Source of the DNA: Vibrio sp. 10N.261.55.A7
GTDB taxonomy: Bacteria > Pseudomonadota > Gammaproteobacteria > Enterobacterales > Vibrionaceae
Assembly: GCF_002877365.1 (NCBI RefSeq)
Contig: NZ_MCWZ01000316.1
Span: forward strand, 1 to 61,792
DNA: 61,792 bases
Direction of reading: 5' to 3'
The notes under the pieces were generated by a model. That model saw only the letters and a list, made by a program, of their open reading frames with translations, was not told the DNA's origin and did not search any database. This document shows positions 37,481 to 45,876 of the stretch, one piece after another. The translations under genes were made by a program, and so were the position numbers. How positions within the stretch are numbered: position 1 is the first letter of the stretch; each line of letters begins with the position of its first letter.

Positions 37481-38580
37481 TACGCATCCCCCACATTGAC
37501 TAGAAATTCATCGACATACAGCATCGTCCATTGCTCAGGAATACTGATAAAGGCTTCATCTTTCGGGACAACTTGGTCTTCTTGTAGGCGGGCTTTTATG
37601 TCGTAATTGCCAAGCTTCAGTGTGACGATTTTGTACGTGCCTAAATCTTCAACGTGCATAACCTTGCATTTAAGCGCCGTATCGTTGGCTTTCTCCCAGA
37701 TGTGAACAAATTCAGGGCGAATACCAATTTTGATGTTGCTGCTATTGGCTTGCGCAATGGCATGGCGATAAGACTCAGAAAGAGGGATCTCAACATCATC
37801 AAAGCTCACTCCATTTTCCGTCGGGGTGACTTCCATTAAATTCATGCCCGGGCTGCCAATAAAGTACCCAACAAAGGTGTGATTGGGGCGTTCAAATAGC
37901 TCTCTTGGCGTGCCAAATTGAACGATTTGGCCGTTGTACATCACGGCAATTTCATCGGCAAACGTCGACGCTTCAAGCTGATCATGGGTGACGTAGATCA
38001 TGGTGATATTGAACTGCTGATGGATCTGTTTCAGCTTTCTTCTCAGTTTCCACTTCAATTGGGGATCGATCACCGTCAATGGCTCATCGAACAATATTGC
38101 AGACACATCATCACGCACGAGCCCGCGCCCCATCGACACCTTTTGTTTCTCATCGGCCGTTAGGTGCTGCGCCTTTTTACTGAGTACATCGGTTAGCTCT
38201 AAGATCTCTGCGATCTCAGTGACCTTGGAATGGATTTTGGTTTTGTGGATCTTCATGTTACGAAGCGGAAATGCGAGATTGTCGTACACCGTCATGGTGT
38301 CGTAGATCACGGGGAACTGGAAAACTTGCGCGATGTTTCGATCTTGTGGTCGCAAGTCATTCACAACCAACTCATCAAACACTACCTCTCCTTGAGAGGG
38401 GCTCATCAACCCTGAAATAATGTTCAAAAGGGTCGACTTGCCACAACCGGATGGACCCAACAAGGCGTATGCGCCGCCCTGCTTCCATACGTGGTTCATC
38501 TCTTTGATCGCGTACGCAGACGAAGCCGTTGGCTTTTTGTCGTAGGTATGCGCTAGCGAATTTAACGTAATTTGAACCAT
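37480..38580 (-). CDS. glpT: ABC importer ATPase with degenerate signature motif (GlpT-like)
   Basis: The 366-residue nucleotide-binding subunit is of the MalK/UgpC class. Intact elements are Walker [10 protein letters not shown] (42-50), Q-loop Q88, Walker B AILFDEP (161-167) with the catalytic Glu, and the switch histidine H199 in YVTHDQ. The ABC signature, normally LSGGQ, reads LTADE (140-144). A C-terminal TOBE-like domain covers about 240-366. This glpT denotes the ABC subunit of the rhizobial nomenclature and is unrelated to the glycerol-3-phosphate antiporter GlpT. It lies 5 bp after glpS. Confidence 0.85.
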   Translation of the reverse strand: MVQITLNSLAHTYDKKPTASSAYAIKEMNHVWKQGGAYALLGPSGCGKSTLLNIISGLMSPSQGEVVFDELVVNDLRPQDRNIAQVFQFPVIYDTMTVYDNLAFPLRNMKIHKTKIHSKVTEIAEILELTDVLSKKAQHLTADEKQKVSMGRGLVRDDVSAILFDEPLTVIDPQLKWKLRRKLKQIHQQFNITMIYVTHDQLEASTFADEIAVMYNGQIVQFGTPRELFERPNHTFVGYFIGSPGMNLMEVTPTENGVSFDDVEIPLSESYRHAIAQANSSNIKIGIRPEFVHIWEKANDTALKCKVMHVEDLGTYKIVTLKLGNYDIKARLQEDQVVPKDEAFISIPEQWTMLYVDEFLVNVGDA

Positions 38581-38585
38581 GTCGA

Positions 38586-39674
38586 TTACCCTCTCACGTC
38601 ATTAATTGGGGCATGGATAAGCTGCTCATCCATACCAAACACGTAAAACTTATGAATCGGGATGTAGATCTTAATGGTTTCATCCACGTCGTAGGTGTGC
38701 ACGCCAGGGAGGTGTAACACTAAGTCGAGCAAGGTATTTCTTACGTGTAGGAAGGTTTCTGAACCACTGATCTCCGCCACTTCAACCTGAACGGTCAGTT
38801 CAACATCGTCGTCATTTTTAGGCAGCAGGCTTAGGTGACTCGGGCGAATACCAAACAGGTGATTGCCTTTATCGAGCTTGCTCAACGATTGATTAAGCGG
38901 AAAATGAGAGGTCTTATCGAAGGTCACCTCGTTATCCGTGATCTCGCCATGAATGAGGTTGATCGGCGGTTCGCTGAACAAAACGGCCGAGTCTACATTA
39001 TCTGGTTTGTGGTACACCGTTGGCGTGACGCCAGACTGAATCACTCGCCCTTCATGCAGAATGGTGGTCGTTCCGCCCAGTGCTAGCGCTTCATTGGGTT
39101 CGGTTGTCGCGTAAATGGCAATGGTGTTTCTTGATTGAAACAGCTCACGCATCTCTTGTCTTAGTTCCTCTCTTAGCTTGTAGTCAAGATTCACCAAAGG
39201 CTCGTCAAAGAGAATAATCTCTGCATCTTTCACTAGCGCTCTCGCCATGGCCGTGCGCTGCTGTTGACCTCCTGAGAGTTCTAAAGGGTGTTTGCTCAAG
39301 TGCTCCGTTATTTGCAGCATCGCGGCGGTGTCGTGCACGCGCTGCTTGATTTCACTTTCCGCCATGTTGGCGAGTCGCAGTGGTGACGCAACATTCTCAA
39401 AGACGGTCAGGTTTGGGTAGTTGATGAATTGCTGATAAACCATTGAGATATTGCGTTCACGTACAGACACGCCTGTTACATCGATTCCATTAACCCAAAT
39501 ACTGCCTGATGTTGGCCGATCGAGGCCCGCGATTAATCTCATCAGAGACGTTTTACCCGCTAATGTTCGGCCGAGTAATACGTTGAATGAGCCCGGCTCG
39601 AAGGTCAGACTCACATCAGAAATATGCGCCTCGCCATCCACCAATTTGTTCACTTGATCCAATCTTAATGACAC
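38586..39674 (-). CDS. glpS: ABC importer ATPase lacking the switch histidine (GlpS-like)
   Basis: The 362-residue nucleotide-binding subunit is the first gene of the operon. Walker A is GRTLAGKT (35-42), the signature LSGGQ is perfect (133-137), and Walker B IILFDEP (153-159) keeps its Glu. At the switch (H-loop) position the sequence is YATTEPNEA, with T191 replacing the usual histidine. A TOBE-like C-terminal domain follows. The start is a GTG (39672-39674) with a strong AAGGAG ribosome site 6 bp before it. A candidate sigma-54 promoter lies 50-66 bp upstream. It pairs with GlpT. Confidence 0.85.
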   Translation of the reverse strand: MSLRLDQVNKLVDGEAHISDVSLTFEPGSFNVLLGRTLAGKTSLMRLIAGLDRPTSGSIWVNGIDVTGVSVRERNISMVYQQFINYPNLTVFENVASPLRLANMAESEIKQRVHDTAAMLQITEHLSKHPLELSGGQQQRTAMARALVKDAEIILFDEPLVNLDYKLREELRQEMRELFQSRNTIAIYATTEPNEALALGGTTTILHEGRVIQSGVTPTVYHKPDNVDSAVLFSEPPINLIHGEITDNEVTFDKTSHFPLNQSLSKLDKGNHLFGIRPSHLSLLPKNDDDVELTVQVEVAEISGSETFLHVRNTLLDLVLHLPGVHTYDVDETIKIYIPIHKFYVFGMDEQLIHAPINDVRG

Positions 39675-39723
39675 TTAACACTCCTTAAGCTCTGAACAAA
39701 ATTACTTTCGATATTGTTCGTTA

Positions 39724-39740
39724 TTGCTAGAGTCATGCCA
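39724..39740 (-). promoter_or_regulatory. Candidate sigma-54 promoter of the glp-type operon
   Basis: The minus strand reads TGGCATGACTCTAGCAA, with GG at -24 and GC at -12 separated by exactly 10 bases, against the consensus TGGCAC-N5-TTGCA. A transcript would start near 39714, leaving a 40-nt leader before the glpS GTG. The divergent gene encodes an activator with the sigma-54-contacting GAFTGA loop, which strengthens the call. Confidence 0.7.
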
Positions 39741-39867
39741 GATTATTCGTGTCTTTACATTTTGTTTACATCACAAGCCCAGACGCCTTTGTTTATATAG
39801 GAATCATTAAAAACCCCTGATTATTTTGATTTTTAATGGATAAATCATATGTGAGATCCAAGTAACA

Positions 39868-39931
39868 TTTGTTAACAAAATGTGTTCACACAGAATAGTA
39901 AGGTGATATGTTCACTGAACACTTCGTGAAC
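39868..39931. promoter_or_regulatory. Cluster of inverted repeats, probable activator binding sites
   Basis: TTTGTTAACAAA (39868-39879) is a perfect palindrome. TGTG-TTCA-CACA (39881-39892), TGTTCA-C-TGAACA (39909-39921) and GTTCAC...GTGAAC (39910-39931) share a GTTCAC half-site. They lie about 130-205 bp upstream of the sigma-54-like promoter, a normal distance for enhancer sites, and next to the gene of the activator itself. Confidence 0.5.
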
Positions 39932-39966
39932 GTTTTTGTTCCAATACGAACAATTAGAATAAATAC

Positions 39967-40011
39967 TTAACTTTTGTGCATTTAACTTTTGTACACTTAA
40001 TTTTTGTACCA
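39967..40011 (+). repeat. Three tandem 15-bp repeats before the activator gene
   Basis: TTAACTTTTGTGCAT, TTAACTTTTGTACAC and TTAATTTTTGTACCA follow one another without gaps (39967-39981, 39982-39996, 39997-40011) and end 28 bp before the activator ATG. Twelve to fourteen of 15 bases agree between copies. Confidence 0.9.
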
Positions 40012-40039
40012 TGAACAGTACGATGACCTCGAGATCAAG

Positions 40040-41947
40040 ATGGACGACAAACACCAATCGATTATTGAACAATCATGGCAACGCTGTCGTCAGTCGGGGC
40101 TTTCACACAGCAGTACTCCGAGTATTGAGCTAGAAACGGGTCACGTGTTTAAGCAGTCACAAGATGAACATGCAGGGTTGATCACCACCACCAACAATAA
40201 GGTGCTTCCTTTCTACGACAGCTTATTGGCGAACAGTAATTGCTTAATCACGTTGACAGACACCAATGGGCTGGTGTTGAACAACTGGGGCGAGCAACGC
40301 TTTTTCTCACAACATCAACCTGAAGTATTTCAAAATGGGGTGCATTGGAGAGAGAGCTTAATTGGCACCAACGCCATCGGAACCGCCATAGAAACCGGAT
40401 CGATTGTTCAAGTCTTTCGTGATGAACACTTCTTAACCTCAAACCGTTTTATGACTGGGTCAGCCGCGCCCCTTTTCGATCACGAGCAGAAAATGACGGG
40501 GGTGTTATCGATCTCCAGTGATGCCTATATGCCGACGTCTCACACGCTTGGCATGGTAAAACTGATGTCCCAAGCGATCGAAAACCAGCTGATCGCTTCT
40601 CAGTTTCAAGATGATCATTACCTGCTTTGGTTCAACACGTCTCCAGAAAACATCGATAGCCAATGGTCATCGCTCTTAGTTTTTAATGAAGATGGCGTCA
40701 TTATCTCAGCCAATCGACGCGCCGAAGTGACATTAGGTCAGGGCATTGCACTGCAGCGTCTTGAACAAATATTCGATATCAAGATGCAGCAGATACTCTC
40801 ACATCCGCACTACAACCCGATGTCGATGACAACACACTCAAAATTCAATTACTTCGCCATCATTACCCCGCCAAAACTATCCAGTGGCCGAAAAATCGAT
40901 TACCGACAAACGAAAATCAAAGTGCCTATTAAAGCGCCTAAAGCGTCCTCAGAACTCGAAAAACTCGACATGGGTGACGCTCGATTAGCCAAAGCGATTT
41001 CTCAATCAAGTCGCATACTCAACACTGATATTCCAATCTTGATTCATGGTGAAACAGGGGTCGGTAAAGAGGTATTTGTAAATGCCCTGCACCTTGCGAG
41101 CGAACGCAAACATGCGCCGATGATAGCGGTGAATTGTGCGGCGATTCCCGCTGATTTAGTAGAGTCTGAGCTATTTGGCTATGAAAAAGGCGCATTTACG
41201 GGCGCGAATCAAAAAGGCTACATTGGGCTGATTAGAAAGGCCGATAAAGGGACGCTATTTTTAGATGAACTGGGCGACATGCCAATGAATGTTCAAGCAA
41301 GACTGCTTCGAGTTTTGCAAGAACGAAAGGTGACCCCGCTAGGCTCAACCACCTCTTATCCAGTCAACTTTAAACTGGTCTCAGCCACTCACTGCCACTT
41401 GAAAGATCTGGTCGAGCAAGGAAATTTCCGGCAAGACTTGTATTATCGAGTCACGGGATTAAACATCACGCTGCCTTCATTAAGAGAACGCACCGACAAG
41501 GTCACACTCATTAATCATCTGTTGCGAAAGTTTGCTTTAGCCGATGAAACGCCAACACTGAGCCACGACGTTCTCACCATGTTCTTATCTCACTCCTGGC
41601 CAGGAAACATTCGCCAAATGGTGAGCGTCATTCAAATCGCGATAGCGATGGCGGATAACGAAACAATACGTGCAGAGCACTTACCGGATGACTTTCTTTT
41701 TGAGGTAGGTGAACCAGAGACAACAATAAGTACATCTGCCCCATCAGGAATGTCTAGATCAAACAAGTCAGAAAATATTGATTTACCTACCAGTCTGGAA
41801 GCCATAAACGTTAACCTTAACGCGAATAACACACAGTGGTTGCAAGTCTATGAGCAGCAAGGCCGCAATGTATCGGCGACCGCCAAACAGCTCAATATCA
41901 GTCGAAATACGCTGTACAAAAAATTGCGAGAGCAAGGACTCAGATAG
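40040..41947 (+). CDS. Sigma-54-dependent activator, AcoR/DhaR type
   Basis: The 635-residue enhancer-binding protein has a GAF-like sensory region (about 50-190; RESLIGTNAIGTAIETG is typical of the acetoin/glycerol activator family). It is followed by a PAS-like segment (about 205-290), an AAA+ domain with Walker A GETGVGKE (337-344), the sigma-54 contact loop GAFTGA (384-389) and Walker B GTLFLDELGD, and a Fis-type helix-turn-helix at the C-terminus (NVSATAKQLNISRNTLYKKL). The frame is open upstream to a TTG at 40004, but the ATG at 40040 gives the family N-terminus. It is divergent from the ABC importer operon, its likely target. The effector is unknown. Confidence 0.88.
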   Translation: MDDKHQSIIEQSWQRCRQSGLSHSSTPSIELETGHVFKQSQDEHAGLITTTNNKVLPFYDSLLANSNCLITLTDTNGLVLNNWGEQRFFSQHQPEVFQNGVHWRESLIGTNAIGTAIETGSIVQVFRDEHFLTSNRFMTGSAAPLFDHEQKMTGVLSISSDAYMPTSHTLGMVKLMSQAIENQLIASQFQDDHYLLWFNTSPENIDSQWSSLLVFNEDGVIISANRRAEVTLGQGIALQRLEQIFDIKMQQILSHPHYNPMSMTTHSKFNYFAIITPPKLSSGRKIDYRQTKIKVPIKAPKASSELEKLDMGDARLAKAISQSSRILNTDIPILIHGETGVGKEVFVNALHLASERKHAPMIAVNCAAIPADLVESELFGYEKGAFTGANQKGYIGLIRKADKGTLFLDELGDMPMNVQARLLRVLQERKVTPLGSTTSYPVNFKLVSATHCHLKDLVEQGNFRQDLYYRVTGLNITLPSLRERTDKVTLINHLLRKFALADETPTLSHDVLTMFLSHSWPGNIRQMVSVIQIAIAMADNETIRAEHLPDDFLFEVGEPETTISTSAPSGMSRSNKSENIDLPTSLEAINVNLNANNTQWLQVYEQQGRNVSATAKQLNISRNTLYKKLREQGLR

Positions 41948-42036
41948 GCTCTTTCATCACTCAGCTATCTTGCACTTCGTTCTATTTTCATTAATCATTT
42001 GTAGATAGCCTTCAAAATAGCTAAACGAATCCATCT

Positions 42037-42927
42037 ATGCCTAGCAATATCTCGCTCAAACAGATAAAGGTGTTCACCACCATTACGCAACATAGAACAC
42101 TGACCTCTGCCTCTGAGGCACTTTTTCTCTCAAAAGCGGCGGTGAGCATGGCGCTCTCTGAACTTGAAAAGAATATTGGTCACTCCCTTTTTGATCGCGT
42201 CAATAATCGGCTCATTATCAATCAAGAAGGGCTGAAGCTTCTTCCTCTGGCGGACGAACTCTTACATCGCGCAAACTCAATTGATGAGATGTTTGATCAA
42301 AACCAGACCCTTTCTGGAAAGCTAAGAATTGGCGCCAGTGACACGATAGGCAATCATGTCGCGCCTAATCTACTCAGCGGCTTTCGCAATGACACTCAGC
42401 ATCTTTCTCAAAGTTTGTTCATTTCCAACTCCAGTTTGATCTGCCAGAAGCTGGTTGATTATGAGCTCGATCTTGCGCTTATTGAAGGCAAGACACTGCA
42501 CCCTGAACTCATCTCTACTCAGTTTGGGCAAGATGAAATGTGCATCATCTGCGCGCCTAGTTATGCAAATGCCGACCTTGATAATGTCTCACTTGCCAGC
42601 CTAGAAAGCAGTGAATGGATCCTTCGCGAGGCAGGCTCAGGATCACGTGAGTTTTTCTTACGTGTGATTGCACCACGTATTGAAACCTGGCATGAGTCGT
42701 TTGAGCTCAATACAACCGAAGCGCTGATCAACAGCGTTTCTTCCGGGCTTGGGCTCGCCTGTTTATCACGGCTGGCCGCAGAGCCTGCGATTAAAGATGG
42801 CCGTGTCAAAGAACTGAAGGTGTCACTCGATATGAAAAGACGCTTTTGGCTACTGGTTCATAAAGAAAAATATCAAAGCCCCTTGTTAAAGCGCTTTATT
42901 GAGTTTTGTCATCAAATGAGTAAATAG
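42037..42927 (+). CDS. LysR-family transcriptional regulator
   Basis: The 296-residue protein has an N-terminal winged helix-turn-helix (about 5-63; ALFLSKAAVSMALSELEKNIGHSLFDR) and a periplasmic-binding-protein-like effector domain (about 90-290; KLRIGASDTIGNHVAPNLL). The effector domain resembles the CysB/CbbR/YeiE side of the family, but I cannot assign a target. It lies 90 bp after the sigma-54 activator on the same strand with no clear terminator between them. Neither neighbour is divergent, so the usual LysR target rule gives no hint. Confidence 0.85.
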   Translation: MPSNISLKQIKVFTTITQHRTLTSASEALFLSKAAVSMALSELEKNIGHSLFDRVNNRLIINQEGLKLLPLADELLHRANSIDEMFDQNQTLSGKLRIGASDTIGNHVAPNLLSGFRNDTQHLSQSLFISNSSLICQKLVDYELDLALIEGKTLHPELISTQFGQDEMCIICAPSYANADLDNVSLASLESSEWILREAGSGSREFFLRVIAPRIETWHESFELNTTEALINSVSSGLGLACLSRLAAEPAIKDGRVKELKVSLDMKRRFWLLVHKEKYQSPLLKRFIEFCHQMSK

Positions 42928-42980
42928 CGACCACACAGCTCCCAGAATTGCGCCTGTCGCTAGACTTAAAAAGGATAAAG

Positions 42981-42996
42981 CTGTATAAAAAGCCAG
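42981..42996 (+). promoter_or_regulatory. LexA-like box before yebG
   Basis: CTGTATAAAAAGCCAG keeps the CTG-N10-CAG core of the LexA box, with one mismatch in the outer ACAG half (CCAG). It lies 32 bp before the yebG start codon, and yebG is a known SOS gene in E. coli. Confidence 0.7.
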
Positions 42997-43027
42997 TAAT
43001 AGATTCAATTAAATTAGAGGATTAACC

Positions 43028-43324
43028 ATGGCTGTAATCGTCAAGTACGTGGTGGAACGCAACGGAGAAGAGAAAATGACTTTTACCTCTAAAGCCGAAG
43101 CTGACGCTTATGACAAAATGCTGGATATGGCAGATGAGATGTTTGAACTGCTAGCAAAAAGTGATGTGTTAGAAGATGAAGCGAAGCAAGAAGAGCTTGC
43201 TCTATTCCTAGCGAAGAACAAAGAAGAGGTTCTTTTTGCTCTAGGGGCTAAGCGTAAACCTGCGCCTAAGAAAGCAAAAAAGATTGAAGCAGTAGAAGAT
43301 GCGCCGGAAGAAGACGCCGCTTAA
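43028..43324 (+). CDS. yebG: YebG, SOS-inducible protein
   Basis: The 98-residue protein matches YebG: MAVIVKYVVERNG at the start, the KAEADAYDKMLDMADEMFELL helix and a lysine/alanine-rich tail ending in acidic residues. YebG is induced by DNA damage through LexA in E. coli; its molecular role is not established. The LexA-like box upstream fits this. A terminator follows 19 bp after the stop, so it is a single-gene unit. Confidence 0.9.
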   Translation: MAVIVKYVVERNGEEKMTFTSKAEADAYDKMLDMADEMFELLAKSDVLEDEAKQEELALFLAKNKEEVLFALGAKRKPAPKKAKKIEAVEDAPEEDAA

Positions 43325-43342
43325 CTCTCTTTAACGATTGAT

Positions 43343-43371
43343 AAAACCCAGACTTAAGCGCTGGGTTTTTT
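43343..43371 (+). terminator. Terminator after yebG
   Basis: AAAACCCAG and CTGGGTTTT form a 9-bp perfect stem with a 9-nt loop, followed by further T residues. Confidence 0.9.
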
Positions 43372-43502
43372 ATTGCTCATCATTTACTGTCCTCGGTTAT
43401 CACAACGCAAAATAACACGGAAATAATGCGCAATAATGTTTACCCTAATAATTGCAGGGCTTTCCGTTAGGATAAAGACCCAATCATCACAAGGGTGCCC
43501 CC

Positions 43503-44240
43503 ATGAATTACCACATTGAAGTTTGTATCGACAATCTAGAATCACTTCACAACGCCATTGAAGGCGGTGCTACGCGCATTGAACTTTGTTCATCTCTTGC
43601 ACTTGGCGGCTTGACTCCAAGCTTTGGTATGATGAAAAAAGCCGCTCAGATATCCCCTATTCCTGTGTATGCCATGATTCGACCACGTCAAGGGGATTTT
43701 CTTTATGATGCTGATGATATTGAATCCATGTTGATTGACATTGAAGCGGCAAGCCTAGCTGGTCTAAATGGGGTGGTATTTGGCCTTTTGGACGCTAACG
43801 GGAATATTGACATGACGGCGGCGAGACAGCTTGCCGAGAAAGCTCACTCACTCAATCTTGGCATCACCTTTCATCGCGCGATCGATCAGTGTCAAGATTA
43901 CCAAACCGCCATTGAACAAGTGTGTGAGCTTGGTTGTGAACGTGTTTTAACATCAGGGCTCGCATCTACTGCAGAGAAAGGTATCTCTGTCATTGCGGAT
44001 ATGGTTAACATTGCCAATGGTCGAATCGGCATTATGGCGGGTGCAGGCCTTAACGTGAGTAATGTTCAAGGCATTGTCGAACAAACACACATCAGTGAGG
44101 TTCACTTGTCCGGTAAGAGCAGCCGCGCTAGTAAAATGACCTATGTCGCTGAGCAAGCTAAAATGGGAAACAGTGATGATTTTATTGTCCCTGTAACCGA
44201 TGCCCAAGCGATATCACTTGTCACGGCTCTATTAGACTAG
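43503..44240 (+). CDS. cutC: CutC family protein
   Basis: The 245-residue TIM-barrel protein is of the CutC family, historically linked to copper homeostasis; the direct biochemical role remains unclear. Family blocks are [27 protein letters not shown] (5-31, with the conserved Glu and Cys), [11 protein letters not shown] (about 59-69), [11 protein letters not shown] (about 119-129) and [11 protein letters not shown]. The length fits E. coli CutC (248). No copper ATPase or regulator gene is adjacent, so the context does not refine the role. Confidence 0.9.
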   Translation: MNYHIEVCIDNLESLHNAIEGGATRIELCSSLALGGLTPSFGMMKKAAQISPIPVYAMIRPRQGDFLYDADDIESMLIDIEAASLAGLNGVVFGLLDANGNIDMTAARQLAEKAHSLNLGITFHRAIDQCQDYQTAIEQVCELGCERVLTSGLASTAEKGISVIADMVNIANGRIGIMAGAGLNVSNVQGIVEQTHISEVHLSGKSSRASKMTYVAEQAKMGNSDDFIVPVTDAQAISLVTALLD

Positions 44241-44269
44241 CTTGATGGATGATTGGCAATTTCATCAAG
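44241..44269 (+). terminator. Possible terminator after cutC
   Basis: CTTGATG and CATCAAG form a 7-bp stem directly after the cutC stop, with an inner ATTG/CAAT pairing. The sequence after it (TTATTGTTTT) is T-rich but interrupted, so termination may be partial. Confidence 0.45.
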
Positions 44270-44303
44270 TTATTGTTTTAAATATGGATATGAAATAAAC
44301 CCT

Positions 44304-45236
44304 ATGGCGAAAGATCTTTTTTATCAGTTGGACCTTAACTTACTGCGAACTTTCCTAGTCCTCTCTCAAGAGCTCAACATGAGAAGAGCGTCCGATCGCC
44401 TCTTTGTCTCGCAACCGGCGATTAGCCAAGCGCTACAAAAACTTCGTAATCACTTTGATGATGAACTGTTTGTTAAGGTACATGGTGGTCTAAAACCAAC
44501 GGCATTTGCTGAAGATTTAGCGAACGCAGTGACACCGTATTTAGATGGACTTTCTACCGCTCTTAATCAAATAAATGAGTTTGACCCAGAGAAAATCAAC
44601 CAGAAAATCACCATCGCTATCCCACCTATCATACTGTCCAATATATCCACTACGTTATTTCTGAAAATGAAAGAACTAGCGCCTAATGCAGAAATAGAAT
44701 TATTATCTTGGTCAAGTACAACACCAGAAGACATTAAAAACGGACATACACTGATTGGTGTTCATTACGATATTGAAACCTCCAAGGACATTTATTCTGA
44801 GCATATCGCTGAGATTCAAGGGAGTGTCATAGTGAGGGATGAGCATCCAATAAAAAATGAAGTAGTTGATTTTAAAGAGTTTAGTCAATACGAGCATGCT
44901 TCTATCATTAGCCGCGGTTGGAATGACAATATTGGGTATGCTGCGAATATAATGAAAGAACACGGAATAACGCCAAAAGTAGGATTTCGTTCGGAACTGA
45001 TTATGGCCGTCATTGATATCACCCGACACTCAGATATGATCATGCCAAACTCAAGTTTATTCCCTATTGAAAGTCACCTAGGACTGAGACAAATCACACC
45101 GACTATAGAAGGAAAGCCATTTACCGTTGAAATTTTAAGTCATTACCATAAACGGAATAGAAAAAGTGCATTAGTGCTCTGGCTACACGAATTGATACGT
45201 CAGTCTATAAAACAACAACAGTCTGATAAGATTTAA
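44304..45236 (+). CDS. LysR-family transcriptional regulator
   Basis: The 310-residue regulator starts MAKDLFYQLDLNLLRTFLVL and has the winged helix of the NahR/LeuO/ToxR-like LysR branch (SQELNMRRASDRLFVSQPAISQALQKLR, about 18-45). The effector domain covers about 95-305. The frame is open upstream to 44253, but the ATG at 44304 gives the standard N-terminus. Inverted repeats lie just after it: TAATTATTAG...CTAATAATTA at 45234-45264 and GTAATA-A-TATTAC at 45282-45294. These could be its operator in front of the outer membrane gene at 45355. The target is unproven. Confidence 0.85.
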   Translation: MAKDLFYQLDLNLLRTFLVLSQELNMRRASDRLFVSQPAISQALQKLRNHFDDELFVKVHGGLKPTAFAEDLANAVTPYLDGLSTALNQINEFDPEKINQKITIAIPPIILSNISTTLFLKMKELAPNAEIELLSWSSTTPEDIKNGHTLIGVHYDIETSKDIYSEHIAEIQGSVIVRDEHPIKNEVVDFKEFSQYEHASIISRGWNDNIGYAANIMKEHGITPKVGFRSELIMAVIDITRHSDMIMPNSSLFPIESHLGLRQITPTIEGKPFTVEILSHYHKRNRKSALVLWLHELIRQSIKQQQSDKI

Positions 45237-45294
45237 TTATTAGAAATATAAACGCTAATAATTAGAGCTAACGTATTCACCGTAATAATATTAC
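45234..45294. repeat. AT-rich inverted repeats between LysR gene and beta-barrel gene
   Basis: TAATTATTAG (45234-45243) and CTAATAATTA (45255-45264) are a perfect 10-bp inverted repeat overlapping the LysR stop codon. GTAATA-A-TATTAC (45282-45294) is a second perfect palindrome. Both are candidates for a terminator or for LysR operators of the next gene. Confidence 0.5.
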
Positions 45295-45354
45295 TCCCAT
45301 CAGGAATTACTGACTCACGGAAAGAGTTTTCTAAACCTTACTGAGAGTAGTATT

Positions 45355-45876
45355 ATGAAAAAAATCACTTGCCTTCTATGCCTTCTAGCCACTTACCTTT
45401 GCGCATTTAATGCTTTTTCTAACACCTTACATATCTCACCAGACATAAGAATTGGACCTTATTTTGGTTCTGGAATATCCGGTGGAGGGCTTCAATTTGG
45501 ACTCGCAGATACTCTTGGTTTAGACGCGCTATATCTTTCCTATAGCCACACCTCTTATGAATTTCTGAAGACGGATAAAGAACGCCTTAAAACCTATCGC
45601 ATAGGTGGGCAGTATCAATTGGTGCCCAAGCAAAAAATGTCACTTCAATTAGAAGCTGGATTATTTGACTATGAAGGGCGTCGCCAGATGTTATGGGATG
45701 AACCTAGATATGCAGAGGGTCAAGGTGTCAGTATTTCCGCCTCTTGGGTCATGTTTATTAATCACCACTTAGGCTTTAGAGCCGGCGGTGACTTTAACTT
45801 CATCGACCGAAATAAGACCTTGGGATCAAATACCTTTTTTGCAACGTTTTCAACAGGTGTTGTCATTCAGTTTTAA
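45355..45876 (+). CDS. Small outer-membrane beta-barrel protein, unknown function
   Basis: The 173-residue precursor has a signal peptide of about 22 residues (ending NAFS) and a mature part of about 150 residues built of alternating hydrophobic/polar strands separated by short turns. It ends GVVIQF, with a C-terminal phenylalanine recognised by the barrel assembly machinery. The size suggests an eight-strand barrel of the OmpA/OmpX/PagL type. I do not recognise a specific family, and no catalytic motif is obvious. Glycine-rich turns (GPYFGSGISGGGLQFG) open the barrel. It lies downstream of a LysR regulator and stands alone before the phoU terminus. Confidence 0.7.
   Translation: MKKITCLLCLLATYLCAFNAFSNTLHISPDIRIGPYFGSGISGGGLQFGLADTLGLDALYLSYSHTSYEFLKTDKERLKTYRIGGQYQLVPKQKMSLQLEAGLFDYEGRRQMLWDEPRYAEGQGVSISASWVMFINHHLGFRAGGDFNFIDRNKTLGSNTFFATFSTGVVIQF

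Noticed and set aside
40004..40039. Upstream TTG start of the sigma-54 activator
   Set aside because: It falls inside the tandem 15-bp repeats and adds residues not seen in this protein family. The ATG at 40040 is preferred.
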